Shown: piece by piece, positions 50,615-59,754 of the stretch
Position numbering within the stretch: the first letter of the stretch is position 1
How the letters are laid out: the number at the start of each line of letters is the position of its first letter
Origin: Hyphomicrobiales bacterium
GTDB taxonomy: Bacteria; Pseudomonadota; Alphaproteobacteria; Rhizobiales; Beijerinckiaceae
Length of the DNA: 64,000 nucleotides
Direction: 5' to 3'
NCBI GenBank assembly: GCA_900470775.1
Contig: UCBZ01000022.1
Coordinates: forward strand, 58,780 to 122,779
Notes under the pieces: model-generated
The model's database searches: none
What the model saw: only the letters and a program-made list of their open reading frames with translations
Told to the model about the DNA's origin: nothing
Made by a program: the position numbers and the translations under genes

Positions 50615-51679
50615 TCACTTCTGCGCGAAGGAGAGCCAGCGCTTCTCGGCGGCTTCGCCGGCGGCCGAGGTCCACCAGGCATAGGACATCAGGGCCTGGA
50701 CCTTGGCGTTTGCCGGCGCGCTCGGCAGTTCGCCGACGCGGGCTGCGGGAATGACGCCGGTGTCGTAGGCCTTGGGGTTGGCCGGGCCGTAGTCGATATG
50801 CAGCGGCAGATTGGCCTGATGCACGGGATCGACCGCCTCGTTGAGGAACTTGATCGCGGTCGGCAGGTTCGGGGCGCCCTTGAGCACGCACAGCGAGGTG
50901 CTCTGCAGGATGCCCTGGTTGTAGGTGTAGGCGACCTTGGCGCCTTCCTTCGTCAGCGCTGAGATGCGGCCGTTCCAGGCCATCACCATGTCGACCTCGC
51001 CGTCGTTGAGAAGCTGGGCGGACTGGGCGCCCGAGGTCCACCAGACCGTGATGTGCGGCTTGATCTCCTCGAGCTTCTTGAAGGCCCGGTCGACGTCGAG
51101 CGGGTAGAGCTTGTCGGCCGGGACGCCGTCAGCCATCAGGGCTGCTTCCAGCGTGGCGAGCGGGTTGTTGCGCAGCGAGCGCCGGCCGGGGAACTTCTTC
51201 ACGTCCCAGAAATCGGCCCAGGTCTTGGGCGCTGTCGCCGCATCGGGGAATTTCTTCAGGCTGTAGCCCATGACGCTGGAATAGAACTCGTAGGCGACCG
51301 AATAGTCGCTACGATATTCCGCCGGCATCGCGGCTGCGTTGGGGATCTTGCTGAAGTCGAGCTTCTCGAGGATGCCCTGCTCGCCGCCGCGCAGGCAGAA
51401 ATTGGTGGCGACATCGACGACGTCCCAGCTCGGCTTCCCCGTCGCGACCTGCGAACGCATGATCGGCCAGGCGTCCGGCACGCTGTCCTGGTTGATGGTG
51501 ATGCCGAGCTTCTTGGCTGATGGATCGAGGATCGCGATGGTCTGCGCCTTCTGGTAGGCGCCGCCCTGCGAGACGAACATGATCTGTTCGGCGGCTTGGG
51601 CGGAGAGTGGGCTCAGCAGAGCCAGGGACAGGCCGGCAGTGGCGCAGGCGGTCCGGAAGGTCAGGCGTCTTTGCGGCAT
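50615..51679 (-). CDS. Polyamine-type ABC transporter substrate-binding protein (PotD-like)
   Basis: A 354-aa periplasmic binding protein of the spermidine/putrescine type. The signal peptide is RRLTFRTACATAGLSLALLSPLSAQA-AE. Blocks are MFVSQGGAYQKAQTIAILDPSAKKLGI, QVATGKPSWDVVDVATNFCLRGGEQGILEKLDFSKI and VDMVMAWNGRISALTKEGAKVAY. The acidic polyamine-binding pocket residues cannot be confirmed by eye, so the ligand may be an amine, amino acid or opine-like molecule. Confidence 0.93.
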   Translation of the reverse strand: MPQRRLTFRTACATAGLSLALLSPLSAQAAEQIMFVSQGGAYQKAQTIAILDPSAKKLGITINQDSVPDAWPIMRSQVATGKPSWDVVDVATNFCLRGGEQGILEKLDFSKIPNAAAMPAEYRSDYSVAYEFYSSVMGYSLKKFPDAATAPKTWADFWDVKKFPGRRSLRNNPLATLEAALMADGVPADKLYPLDVDRAFKKLEEIKPHITVWWTSGAQSAQLLNDGEVDMVMAWNGRISALTKEGAKVAYTYNQGILQSTSLCVLKGAPNLPTAIKFLNEAVDPVHQANLPLHIDYGPANPKAYDTGVIPAARVGELPSAPANAKVQALMSYAWWTSAAGEAAEKRWLSFAQK

Positions 51680-51716
51680 GGTTCTTATCCCCTGTTGTTG
51701 GATCGGATCTTCGAAG

Positions 51717-53030
51717 CTACCGTCCGATCGCGTCTAGAAACTGGTACCAGCCGGCGACCATGCGGACGGCCGGCTCTCGAAGCGGATAAAGCGGGACGCT
51801 GCGCATGCGGCTTATGTCGAGCAGGCCGACATCGGGCCGTTCGCCTCGGGCGAAGGCGGCGAGATGGCGCCCCATCAGGCTCGACATCGCGACGCCGGCG
51901 CCATTGTAGCCCATGGCCAGCATGACGCGGTCGTCGACGCGGCCGACATGCGGCACGGAATCGAGCGTCATCGCGACGAGCCCCGACCAGCGATAGGCGA
52001 GGCTGATATCGGCGACCTGCGGGAAGATGCCGACCATGGCCTTGTGCAAAGCGCGAAAGGCTGCCGGCGAGTCGGTCTTGCCGAAGGCGCCGCGGCCGCC
52101 GAAGACGATGCGGTCATCGACCATGCGGAACCAGCGCATCATTCGCTTGGTCTCGGTGTAGGTGCGTTGCGTCGGCATGACGCTGGCCGCGAGATTGGGC
52201 GCGAGCTTTTCCGTGGCGATGATCGCGCTGCGGAAGGGGATCAGGGTGCGTTGGTAGGCTTTCGTTGCCGGGGTCAGGTCGGAATAGCTGTTGGTGGCGA
52301 TGATCGCCTGCTTGGCCCGGACCACACCGCCCGGCGTCTCGACGAGAACGCCGTCGCCCTCCCGGCGCAGGCGCAAGGCGGGCGTTTCGGCATGGATCGG
52401 AATGCCGCGCTTGGCGACGCCCTCAGTCAGTCCGTGTAGGTAGTTCAGCGGGTGAATGCCGCCGGAGCCGGCATTCAGGACGCCGCCGACGAAGCCGGAT
52501 GAGCCGGTCTCCTCGCGAACCTGCTCCGCACTGAGCACGGACATGGTGGTGTCGCCCAGTTCGCTGCGAAGCCAGTCGGCCTCCTTCACGGCATAGGCCA
52601 GCGTCTCGTGGTTATGCGCCGCCTTGACCTGGCCCGAGCGCGTCAGATTGGCGGCGTCGATGCCGTGGGTTGCGACCAGCTCGGAGACGATATCGGTGGC
52701 TTCCAGGGCGATATCGTACATGCGCTTGGCCATCGGCTTGCCGTGGGCGGCGGCGATGGCGGGGAATGACACCCTGAACTTGGCGGTGACGACGCCGCCA
52801 TTGCGGCCGCTCGCACCCCAGCCGGGGCGGTTGGCCTCCAGCACGATGGGGGACAGGCCGCTCTCGGCGAGATGATGCGCCGCCGAGAGTCCGGTATAGC
52901 CGGCACCGATGATGACGACATCGGCCTGGGCATCGCCTGCCAAGGCTGGCGGCGCGCGCAATGGCGTCGCCGTCGCGCCCCATAGCGAGGGGGCGGCTTC
53001 CAGCGACTGCCAGGCGGGGGCGCTGCTCAA
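51717..53030 (-). CDS. FAD-dependent amine/amino-acid oxidase inside the ABC operon
   Basis: A 437-aa DAO-family enzyme related to gamma-glutamylputrescine oxidoreductase. The FAD fold is ADVVIIGAGYTGLSAAHHLAESGLSPIVLE near residues 38-67, followed by WGASGRNGGVVTAKFRV. C-terminal block: RVDDRVMLAMGYNGAGVAMSSLMGRHLAAFARGE. It starts with TTG four bases after the HAD gene and lies upstream of the PotD-like gene, so it belongs to the transporter operon and probably oxidises the imported substrate. No better start was found. Confidence 0.92.
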   Translation of the reverse strand: MSSAPAWQSLEAAPSLWGATATPLRAPPALAGDAQADVVIIGAGYTGLSAAHHLAESGLSPIVLEANRPGWGASGRNGGVVTAKFRVSFPAIAAAHGKPMAKRMYDIALEATDIVSELVATHGIDAANLTRSGQVKAAHNHETLAYAVKEADWLRSELGDTTMSVLSAEQVREETGSSGFVGGVLNAGSGGIHPLNYLHGLTEGVAKRGIPIHAETPALRLRREGDGVLVETPGGVVRAKQAIIATNSYSDLTPATKAYQRTLIPFRSAIIATEKLAPNLAASVMPTQRTYTETKRMMRWFRMVDDRIVFGGRGAFGKTDSPAAFRALHKAMVGIFPQVADISLAYRWSGLVAMTLDSVPHVGRVDDRVMLAMGYNGAGVAMSSLMGRHLAAFARGERPDVGLLDISRMRSVPLYPLREPAVRMVAGWYQFLDAIGR

Positions 53031-53034
53031 GGGC

Positions 53035-53736
53035 TCAGGCTCCGGCCTCGACCGCGTCGGCGAGCGCCGCCAGGGTCGGGAAATGATAGTCCGGCTTGGT
53101 CAGTTCGGGCACGGCCGGCGTGCCGCCGAAGCCCTTCTGGCCCTGGCGCCGCTCGATCCAGCAGGTGGTGTAGCCGAGCGACTTGGCGACGCCGATGTCG
53201 TGGTACTGGCTCTGGGCGACGTGCAGGATCTCCTCCTGCTTGTAGCCGAAGGCGGATTGCCGGCCGCGATTGAAGGCGAAGAACAGTGGGTCGGGCTTGG
53301 GATGGATGGCCTCGTCGGCGGTGACGCTGTCGTGGAACGGGTTGCCCAGCGTGTGCGAATAGAAGGCGAAGGTCGAGCGGTCGGCATTGGTCATCGCGAC
53401 CAGCCGGAAATGCTTGCGCAGCCGCGACAGCGCCTCGACGGAATCCGGGAAGGCCGGGTGCTGCAGGATGGCGTATTGGAAGGAATCGGCCGAAGCCTCG
53501 TCGGCGGGCAGGCCGAGTTCGGGAGCGAGGTGGAGATAGACCCGCTTCATCGCCTCGCTGGAGCGATCGTAATTGAGCTCGCGTCCTTTCAGATAGGGTC
53601 CGAAGATCTCGTCGTCGGTCAGCTCGGCGGCGGCCGCGCCGCCGATGCGGCGGACCGCGTTCAGGACGCCGCTCTCGAAATCGATCAGCGTGCCGACGAC
53701 GTCGAATGTGAGAACCTTGAAGTCTTTGAGAGCCAT
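53035..53736 (-). CDS. HAD-family hydrolase annotated-type 'haloacid dehalogenase type II'
   Basis: A 233-aa HAD protein of the L-2-haloacid-dehalogenase-like group. The nucleophile Asp is in FKVLTFDVVGTLIDFESGV near residue 11. Motif II is VAMTNAD, motif III Lys lies in HPKPDPLFFAF, and the late block reads LHVAQSQYHDIGVAKSLGY. In characterised dehalogenases the latter has an SSN-type triplet, which is absent here. A halide-releasing role is therefore doubtful; a phosphatase or other hydrolase is possible. It lies between the ATPase and FAD oxidase genes of the operon. The ATG at 53736 is the family start. Confidence 0.85.
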   Translation of the reverse strand: MALKDFKVLTFDVVGTLIDFESGVLNAVRRIGGAAAAELTDDEIFGPYLKGRELNYDRSSEAMKRVYLHLAPELGLPADEASADSFQYAILQHPAFPDSVEALSRLRKHFRLVAMTNADRSTFAFYSHTLGNPFHDSVTADEAIHPKPDPLFFAFNRGRQSAFGYKQEEILHVAQSQYHDIGVAKSLGYTTCWIERRQGQKGFGGTPAVPELTKPDYHFPTLAALADAVEAGA

Positions 53737-53785
53737 GGTCGATTTCTCTTGTGGCTGAACAGGTCGGGAAGCCGATGGCGGAACG

Positions 53786-54871
53786 TCAGCCGTCTGCCTT
53801 CGGCACGATGATCGTGTCCTGCGGGTGGAGGCTGATCTGGACGGTCTCGCCAATCGGAGGGATGCGGCGGGCTGCTTCGTAATGGCTGGGCTGGCGCAGG
53901 CTAAGCGGCGTGCCGTCCTCCAGCGCCAGGAAGACTCGCAGGCTCTCGCCCTGGAAGACGATGTCGGTGACGCGGGCGGAGAAGCGGTTGCGCTCGGGCG
54001 AATGGGTGCCGTCCTCGATCAGAAGCTTCTCGGTCTGGATCGCCAGCACGAGGTCGCCTTGGGGCGGAAGCGGGCGGCTGGTCCTGAGGATTGCGCCGCC
54101 AAGCGAGACGCTGTCGCCGCCGAGGCGCTCGACCGGCAGTAGCGTCGCCTCGCCGATGAAGCTCGCCACAAAGGCGTTGGCGGGGTGGTCGTGCAGGCGC
54201 TCGGGCTTGTCGATCTGGACGAGCTTGCCGTCCTTGAGGATCGCGACCCGGTCGCTCATCGTCAACGCCTCGCGCTGGTCGTGGGTGACGTAGATGATTG
54301 TGGCGCCGAGCCGCTTGTGGAGCTGGCGCAGTTCGATCTGCATGGTCTCGCGGAGCTGCTTGTCGAGAGCCGAGAGCGGCTCGTCCATCAGGATCAGCCG
54401 TGGCTCGAAGATCATGGCGCGTGCGAGCGCGACGCGCTGGCGCTGGCCACCCGAGAGCTGGCCGATGCCGCGTTCCTCATATCCGGCGAGATCGACCATC
54501 GCGAGCGCCGCCTTGACGCGCTCGGCATAGGTCGATTTCGGCAGGCGGCGCGCCCGCAAGGGGAAGGCGACGTTCTCGCCGACGCTCATATGCGGGAAGA
54601 GCGCATAGTTCTGGAAGACGATGCCAATGTCGCGCTTGTGCGGCGGCGTGAAGGTGACGTCCCGGCCACCGAACAGGATGGTTCCGGCCGAGGGCTGGAT
54701 GAAGCCGCCGAGGATGCCGAGAAGGGTCGTCTTGCCTGAGCCGGAGGGGCCGAGCAGCGAGACGAATTCCTGAGGCGCGATGTCGAGCGAGACGTCGTCC
54801 AATGCCCGCACCGATCCGTAGATCTTGCTGGCAGACCGGATCTCGACGCGTTCGCCGCCACTCTTCGCCAT
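53786..54871 (-). CDS. Polyamine-type ABC transporter ATP-binding protein (PotA-like)
   Basis: A 361-aa ATPase, first gene of the operon. Walker A GPSGSGKTT, signature LSGGQRQRVALARAM, Walker B RLILMDEPLSALD and switch IYVTHDQREALTMSD are intact. The C-terminal TOBE domain covers about residues 245-361 (LVLAIQTEKLLIEDG, then GETVQISLHPQDTIIVP). The ATG at 54871 removes a 16-residue leader that does not match the family. It is divergent from a LysR gene, with a 227-bp gap holding an inverted repeat. Confidence 0.95.
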   Translation of the reverse strand: MAKSGGERVEIRSASKIYGSVRALDDVSLDIAPQEFVSLLGPSGSGKTTLLGILGGFIQPSAGTILFGGRDVTFTPPHKRDIGIVFQNYALFPHMSVGENVAFPLRARRLPKSTYAERVKAALAMVDLAGYEERGIGQLSGGQRQRVALARAMIFEPRLILMDEPLSALDKQLRETMQIELRQLHKRLGATIIYVTHDQREALTMSDRVAILKDGKLVQIDKPERLHDHPANAFVASFIGEATLLPVERLGGDSVSLGGAILRTSRPLPPQGDLVLAIQTEKLLIEDGTHSPERNRFSARVTDIVFQGESLRVFLALEDGTPLSLRQPSHYEAARRIPPIGETVQISLHPQDTIIVPKADG

Positions 54872-54938
54872 TGCCTGCTCCCGTTGCGATACAGCGACAC
54901 CGCGCAAGCGCGTGGGCAAAGACCGATCTCGTGCCCGA

Positions 54939-54957
54939 CCATAAGTCGCTCTTATGG
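54939..54957. promoter_or_regulatory. Inverted repeat between potA-like and LysR genes
   Basis: CCATAAG and CTTATGG form perfect 7-bp arms around a 5-bp spacer. The pattern ATAAG-N5-CTTAT fits the T-N11-A type of LysR binding site. It lies in the gap of a divergent LysR gene. Confidence 0.55.
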
Positions 54958-55098
54958 GGCTGGCCTTTTGACCGATCCGCCGACAGTGCGGACCTCTGTG
55001 TGCCCATCACCGCAAGCTGCATTCGACAGGGCCATCAAACGGGATTTCACCCAATGGCGGCAATTGCCAAATAATCAGGAGAAACATAACTTGATGTC

Positions 55099-56049
55099 AT
55101 GTCTGAGCTGCGACGCATGGTGTCTTCGAGCAATGCGCTCTTCGTCTTCGAAGCGGCGGCGCGCAGCGGCAGTTTCACGCGGGCGGCGGATGAGTTGAAC
55201 GTCACCCAGCCCGCGGTGAGCCGGATGTTGTCGCGCTTCGAGAGCTATCTCGGCCTGCGCCTGTTCGAGCGCAGCGGCAAGGGTGCGGTGCTGACGCCCG
55301 AGGGCGAAATCCTCTACCGGCGCGTCGCCGACGGCTTCCGCAGCATCGAGGCCGGCCTGCGCGAGGTCGAGCAGTTGCGCGGTGGCAAGGAGACGGTGAC
55401 GATCTCGGTGTCATCCGCTTTCACGACGCATTGGCTGATGCCGCGCATGGATCGCTTCCAACAGCGCTTCCCGAGCGTCGATCTGCGCTTCCAGATGATC
55501 GCCGGGTCGCTGCGCGGCGTGGTCGAGAATGTCGATCTCGGCATGCGCTTCGTCGCGACCGACGAGCCTGTTCCGGCCGAGGCGCTGATTGTCCGCGAAG
55601 TCATGCTGCCGGTGTGCAGCCCGGGCTATCGCTGCGAGCCGGGCGCCGCCGAACCGGCCGCCAGCGGCAACACTGTGATCCAGCTGACGGATTCTCCTTC
55701 CGACTGGGCGAGCCAGTATGCGCCCTTCGACACCGGGCGCGCAGGGCCTATCAAGGCGCTGACCTTCTCGGACTATGCGGTGGTGGTGCAGGCGGCTCTG
55801 CTGGGGCAAGGCATTGCCTTCGGCTGGATCACCGTCGTCGCCCATGCCCTGATGTCAGGTGCGCTGGTTCCCGCGGCAGACCGGCTGACCATCGGCGAGC
55901 GTCTCTGCGTGCTGCTGACGCCGCGCAACCGGCCGGCGCGGCCGATCGTGCGCGAGATCCGCGACTGGATCATCGCGGAATTGCGGGCGGAGATTGCGGC
56001 CATCGACCGGCTGCACCCGGCGCTGGGGCTGAAGGCGGCGGTGGCCTGA
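55099..56049 (+). CDS. LysR-family regulator (GcvA type)
   Basis: A 316-aa regulator. The HTH reads SSNALFVFEAAARSGSFTRAADELNVTQPAVSRMLSRFESYLG, and the GcvA-like effector domain has VTISVSSAFTTHWLMPRMDRFQQRFPSVDLRFQMIAGS and DYAVVVQAALLGQGIAFGW. It is divergent from the PotA-like operon and convergent with the aldehyde dehydrogenase operon (11-bp gap), so it most likely controls the transporter operon. The ATG at 55099 was chosen as the usual start; the purine-rich AGGAG is 17 bases upstream, a little far. Confidence 0.92.
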   Translation: MSELRRMVSSSNALFVFEAAARSGSFTRAADELNVTQPAVSRMLSRFESYLGLRLFERSGKGAVLTPEGEILYRRVADGFRSIEAGLREVEQLRGGKETVTISVSSAFTTHWLMPRMDRFQQRFPSVDLRFQMIAGSLRGVVENVDLGMRFVATDEPVPAEALIVREVMLPVCSPGYRCEPGAAEPAASGNTVIQLTDSPSDWASQYAPFDTGRAGPIKALTFSDYAVVVQAALLGQGIAFGWITVVAHALMSGALVPAADRLTIGERLCVLLTPRNRPARPIVREIRDWIIAELRAEIAAIDRLHPALGLKAAVA

Positions 56050-56059
56050 GCGGGCCCGT

Positions 56060-57529
56060 TCAGCCGCCGATGTCGATCAGCACCGTCTTGTGCCGGAGGT
56101 TGGCTTCGACCGCCTGCCGGCCGAGATCCTTGCCGATGCCGGAGCTCTTGTAGCCGCCTGTCGGCAGGATAAAGTCGAGCGTGCGGCTGTAGCGGTTGAT
56201 CCAGACCGTGCCTGCCTTGAGCGCGCGCATCGCCCGCAGGCCACGGCCGAGATCGGCGGTGTAGACGCCCGCCGCCAAGCCGTATTCGGGATGGTCGGCC
56301 AAAGCCAGGCCCTCTTCGTCATCGTCGAAGGCCTGGATCGTCAGCACCGGGCCGAAGATTTCCTCGCGCACGGCGGCGGTTTCTGCGGTGACGTTTCCGA
56401 GCAGCGTCGGCTGGTAGAAGGCGCCGCCATATCCCTCGATGCGGCCGCCTCCGAGTAGGCATTCGGCGCCCTGCCGGCTGCTTTCGGCGAGGATGCGATC
56501 GATGCGGCGGGCCTGCGTTTCCGAGATGATCGGAGCGTAGCCTGTCGCAGCCTTCCAGGTCGGGCCCGGCGTCACAGTCGCGAGCTTGCCCTTCAGCCGC
56601 TCGACCAGTTCGGCCATCACGGCGCGCTGCACGATCAGGCGGGAGCCGGCGACGCAGGCCTGGCCCGCATTGCCGATCAGCGAGCCGGCGACGCAGGCGG
56701 CGGTCTTGTCCAGATCGGCATCGGCGAAGACGAGCTGCGGGCTTTTTCCGCCGAGCTCCAGCGTCACCGGCTTGATGCCACTTTCGGCCGCCGCCTTCAT
56801 CACGGCGATGCCGGTGCGCGTCGAGCCGGTGAAGGAGAGCTTGGCGATGGCGGGATGGCGCGAGAGCGCGTCGCCCGTGACCATGCCGTTGCCCTGCACG
56901 ACGTTGAAGATGCCAGCGGGAATGCCGGCCTCGACGGCGAGCTCCGCCAGTCGCACCGTTGAGAAGGGCGTCAGTTCCGACGGTTTGAGCACGATGGCGT
57001 TGCCGGCGGCCAGCGCCGGCCCGACCTTCCATGAGGCCATGCTGAGCGGGAAGTTCCAGGGCGTGATCGCACCGACGACGCCATAGGGCTCGGAGACGAT
57101 CAGGCCGAGATGGTCGTGGCGGGTCGCGGCCACATCGCCGCCGAGCTTGTCGGCCCATTCCGAGAAGAAGCGGATGCCCTCGGCAACGCTGGCGACGTCG
57201 CCGGTCACGGCTTGGGCGATCGGCCGGGTCGAGCCGACAGCCTCGAGCCGGCCGAGCTCGACCGCGCGCTCCTCGATCAGATCGGCCCAGCGGCGCATGG
57301 CGCGAGCGCGCTCGCGCGGAGGCCGCGTCGCCCAGCCGCTGCCTGCCACGGCCCGGGTCGCGTCGGCGACGGCGCGGTCGACGGTCTCGGCCGTGGCGAC
57401 GGGGAGATCGGCATAGTCGACAAGGTCGGAGGGCCGAGCGACGGGGATGCGCTCGCCCTCCGAGACGTTTCGGCCGCCGATGTAATGGCCGGTCGAGAAG
57501 GCAATCGAGTCCGGCGCGAAATCGCTCAT
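56060..57529 (-). CDS. Aldehyde dehydrogenase
   Basis: A 489-aa NAD(P)-dependent aldehyde dehydrogenase. Blocks are AITPWNFPLSMASWKVGPALAAGNAIVLKPSELTP, FTGSTRTGIAVMKAAAESGIKPVTLELGGKSPQLVF (general base Glu near 252) and the catalytic Cys in NAGQACVAGSRLIV near 286. C-terminal: VWINRYSRTLDFILPTGGYKSSGIGKDLG. It probably oxidises the aminoaldehyde or aldehyde made by the FAD oxidases and belongs to the same operon as the HAD gene six bases upstream. Group resemblance is to PuuC/betaine-aldehyde-type enzymes. Confidence 0.94.
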   Translation of the reverse strand: MSDFAPDSIAFSTGHYIGGRNVSEGERIPVARPSDLVDYADLPVATAETVDRAVADATRAVAGSGWATRPPRERARAMRRWADLIEERAVELGRLEAVGSTRPIAQAVTGDVASVAEGIRFFSEWADKLGGDVAATRHDHLGLIVSEPYGVVGAITPWNFPLSMASWKVGPALAAGNAIVLKPSELTPFSTVRLAELAVEAGIPAGIFNVVQGNGMVTGDALSRHPAIAKLSFTGSTRTGIAVMKAAAESGIKPVTLELGGKSPQLVFADADLDKTAACVAGSLIGNAGQACVAGSRLIVQRAVMAELVERLKGKLATVTPGPTWKAATGYAPIISETQARRIDRILAESSRQGAECLLGGGRIEGYGGAFYQPTLLGNVTAETAAVREEIFGPVLTIQAFDDDEEGLALADHPEYGLAAGVYTADLGRGLRAMRALKAGTVWINRYSRTLDFILPTGGYKSSGIGKDLGRQAVEANLRHKTVLIDIGG

Positions 57530-57534
57530 CGGGT

Positions 57535-58203
57535 TCAGAGCCCGACCAGACCTGGCAGCTGCGCGATGCTGGTGATCTCGGTGTAGTCGTAGCCGCCAAC
57601 GCCGGGCTCATGGCCGCGGTTCACGAGGACGCGCCGGCCGATCTTCATGTCATAGGCGGTCATCAGGTCGTAGCGCAGGCTCGACGAGCAGTGCATCACA
57701 TCGGCTGGCGCGCAACCGAGGCTGTCGAACATGTACTCGAAGGCGCGCTGCAGCGGCTTGTAGGCCTGTGCCTCCTGCGCCGTGTAGGCGGCATGGAAAG
57801 GCGCGCCGAGCTTGACCATCGAATGAGGGATCAGGTCGATCATCGAATTCGAGAGGACCACGAGCGGGATCGTGCCGCCAATCCTTGCAAGGCCGCCGGG
57901 CACGTCGGGATGCGGGATCCAGCTCGGAATCTCCGCATAGATCGCCGCCGCATCGGCCGGATCGAAGGGAATGTTCCAGACCTTGCAACTCCGCTCGATG
58001 GCATTCGCGATCACCTGATCGAAGGGCTTCCAGGCGCCGAGAACCTCATCGAGGCGGTAGCCGCGGAAGCTTTCGACGAAACCGTCGAGCACCGGGGGCG
58101 AGAGCCTTCCGCCATAGACGCGGCGCGCGGCCGGGCCCATCTGGAAATCGATCAGCGTGCCGTAGCAATCGAAGGTGATGAATTTCGGCCGCCAGATGGT
58201 CAT
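57535..58203 (-). CDS. HAD-family hydrolase, second 'haloacid dehalogenase type II' copy
   Basis: A 222-aa HAD protein with the nucleophile Asp10 in KFITFDCYGTLIDFQ. Motif II VVLSNSM and the motif III lysine region EAQAYKPLQRAFEYM are present, and the late block reads VMHCSSSLRYDLMTAY. As in the copy at 53035, the SSN triplet of true 2-haloacid dehalogenases is not conserved. The ATG at 58203 starts MTIWRPK. It precedes the aldehyde dehydrogenase gene and follows a FAD oxidase gene, repeating the HAD/FAD-oxidase pairing of the PotABCD operon. Confidence 0.84.
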   Translation of the reverse strand: MTIWRPKFITFDCYGTLIDFQMGPAARRVYGGRLSPPVLDGFVESFRGYRLDEVLGAWKPFDQVIANAIERSCKVWNIPFDPADAAAIYAEIPSWIPHPDVPGGLARIGGTIPLVVLSNSMIDLIPHSMVKLGAPFHAAYTAQEAQAYKPLQRAFEYMFDSLGCAPADVMHCSSSLRYDLMTAYDMKIGRRVLVNRGHEPGVGGYDYTEITSIAQLPGLVGL

Positions 58204-58359
58204 GATCCGCTCGCTTCGCTGCAGGGCGGAGGATACCGCCGGTGAGACAAGGCTAGCCGTGTGGCGCGGTGGCGGGCGCGGATTTGCGGGCGGGGTGCCC
58301 AAGATTATGCCGATGGCAACCGCCTTGGCGGCATGGATTGCCGCCTTGGTGGCGCCGTG

Positions 58360-59682
58360 TCAGAACTCGCCGACTTCGCCCTGCGACCCGTCGAGCAGGC
58401 GCGCATGCCGGAAGGGGCGGGGATCGACGATCGGCGTGTCGCCGGTGGCAAGGTCGGCCGCGAGATGGCCCGCGCCGGGGCCGAGTCCGAAACCATGCCC
58501 GCTGAGGCCAGCGGCCAGGACAAGGCCCTTCAAGCCCACCGTCGGCGAGATCACCGGCACGGCGTCGGGCGTGGAATCGATGTAAGCACCCCAGCTTTCG
58601 CGGATGGCGATGCCGCGCAATGCGGGAACGAGCGCCTGGGCGCGTTCCATCAGTCTCGTGACCGCCTTGCGGCTCGGCGCGGGGTCGAGCACGCGAATGC
58701 GCTCGAACGGGGTTTCCTTGTCCAGGCTCCAGCCACCGAGCGCTTCCGGCCCGTTGAAGAAGGAGGAGCCGATGCCGAACTCGACAGCCTTGAGCCGCTT
58801 GATGAACATCGGCATGAACTGGCGGGCATAGCGGATACCCTGCGGCGTCAGCTCGAGCGTGCCCCGGCCGCTGATCGCGATGGTGTAGCTGCCGTCGAGG
58901 CGGCGCGTCAGGGCGATCTCGGGCGTATAGAAGGCGTCGAGCCAGGCCGGCGCGATCTCGGTGCGCAGGCTGGTCGCCCGGATGCTCGCCTGCGGAAAGA
59001 CGATGCCGTGATGGCGGCAGAAGCTGGATGCCCAGGCGCCGCCCGACACGATCACCGAACCCGTGCGGATCACGCCCTTTTCCGTGACCACGCCGGTCAC
59101 CGCGCCATTGGTGATGTCGAGGCCGCGTGCGGCGCAGCCCTGGTGGATGGTCGCGCCATGCTTGCGGGCGCCCAGCGCAAGAACTGGTGCGGCCAACGCC
59201 GGCTCGGCCTTGCCGTCGGTGATCGAATGCACGCCGCCGAGCCAGTCGCGGCCGGTGCCCGCCGTCATGGCGGACGCTTCCGCTCCGGTCAGCATGCGGG
59301 TCTCGACGCCGAACTGCTTGGCGGTTTCGCGCCAGCGTTCCCATTGTGCGATCTGGGCGACGTCGTTTGTGGCGTAGACCAGCCCACAGCGGCGGAAGCC
59401 GGCATCCTCGCCAATCTCGCTCGCGAGGCCGTTCCACAATTCCATCGAGCGGATCGCCAAAGGCAGTTCGCGCGCGTCGCGGTTCTGCTGGCGGCACCAG
59501 CCCCAGTTGCGGCTCGACTGCTCGCCGCCGACCACGCCCTTCTCCACAAGGGCGACGGAGAGACCGCGCTTCGCCAGAAAGTAGGCCGCGGCCGCGCCGA
59601 CGATGCCGCCGCCGATCACGACGACATCGGCTTCGGCCGGCAGGCGGGCATCGCTTTCGACGCGCTTGATCGTCGGGCTCAT
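58360..59682 (-). CDS. FAD-dependent oxidoreductase (DadA-like), paralogue A
   Basis: A 440-aa DAO-family enzyme. The FAD fold is ADVVVIGGGIVGAAAAYFLAKRGLSVALVE near residues 18-48, followed by the block EQSSRNWGWCRQQNRDARE typical of its subgroup. C-terminal: GLKGLVLAAGLSGHGFGLGPGAGHLAADLATGD. It shares the same architecture and many identical blocks with the gene at 61169, so the two are tandem paralogues separated only by an amidase gene. It probably oxidises a D-amino acid, glycine-like or N-alkyl amino acid. Confidence 0.92.
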   Translation of the reverse strand: MSPTIKRVESDARLPAEADVVVIGGGIVGAAAAYFLAKRGLSVALVEKGVVGGEQSSRNWGWCRQQNRDARELPLAIRSMELWNGLASEIGEDAGFRRCGLVYATNDVAQIAQWERWRETAKQFGVETRMLTGAEASAMTAGTGRDWLGGVHSITDGKAEPALAAPVLALGARKHGATIHQGCAARGLDITNGAVTGVVTEKGVIRTGSVIVSGGAWASSFCRHHGIVFPQASIRATSLRTEIAPAWLDAFYTPEIALTRRLDGSYTIAISGRGTLELTPQGIRYARQFMPMFIKRLKAVEFGIGSSFFNGPEALGGWSLDKETPFERIRVLDPAPSRKAVTRLMERAQALVPALRGIAIRESWGAYIDSTPDAVPVISPTVGLKGLVLAAGLSGHGFGLGPGAGHLAADLATGDTPIVDPRPFRHARLLDGSQGEVGEF

Positions 59683-59754
59683 GAAGGTTCTCCGGCAGGT
59701 CCTCGCCGGATGCTTTAGCCGGCTGCCGGGCTGCTGCCTTGGATCATTTTCGCA

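Noticed and set aside
53035-53736. A true xenobiotic dehalogenation pathway
   Set aside because: The catalytic triplet of haloacid dehalogenases is not conserved, and no other halogenated-compound gene is nearby.
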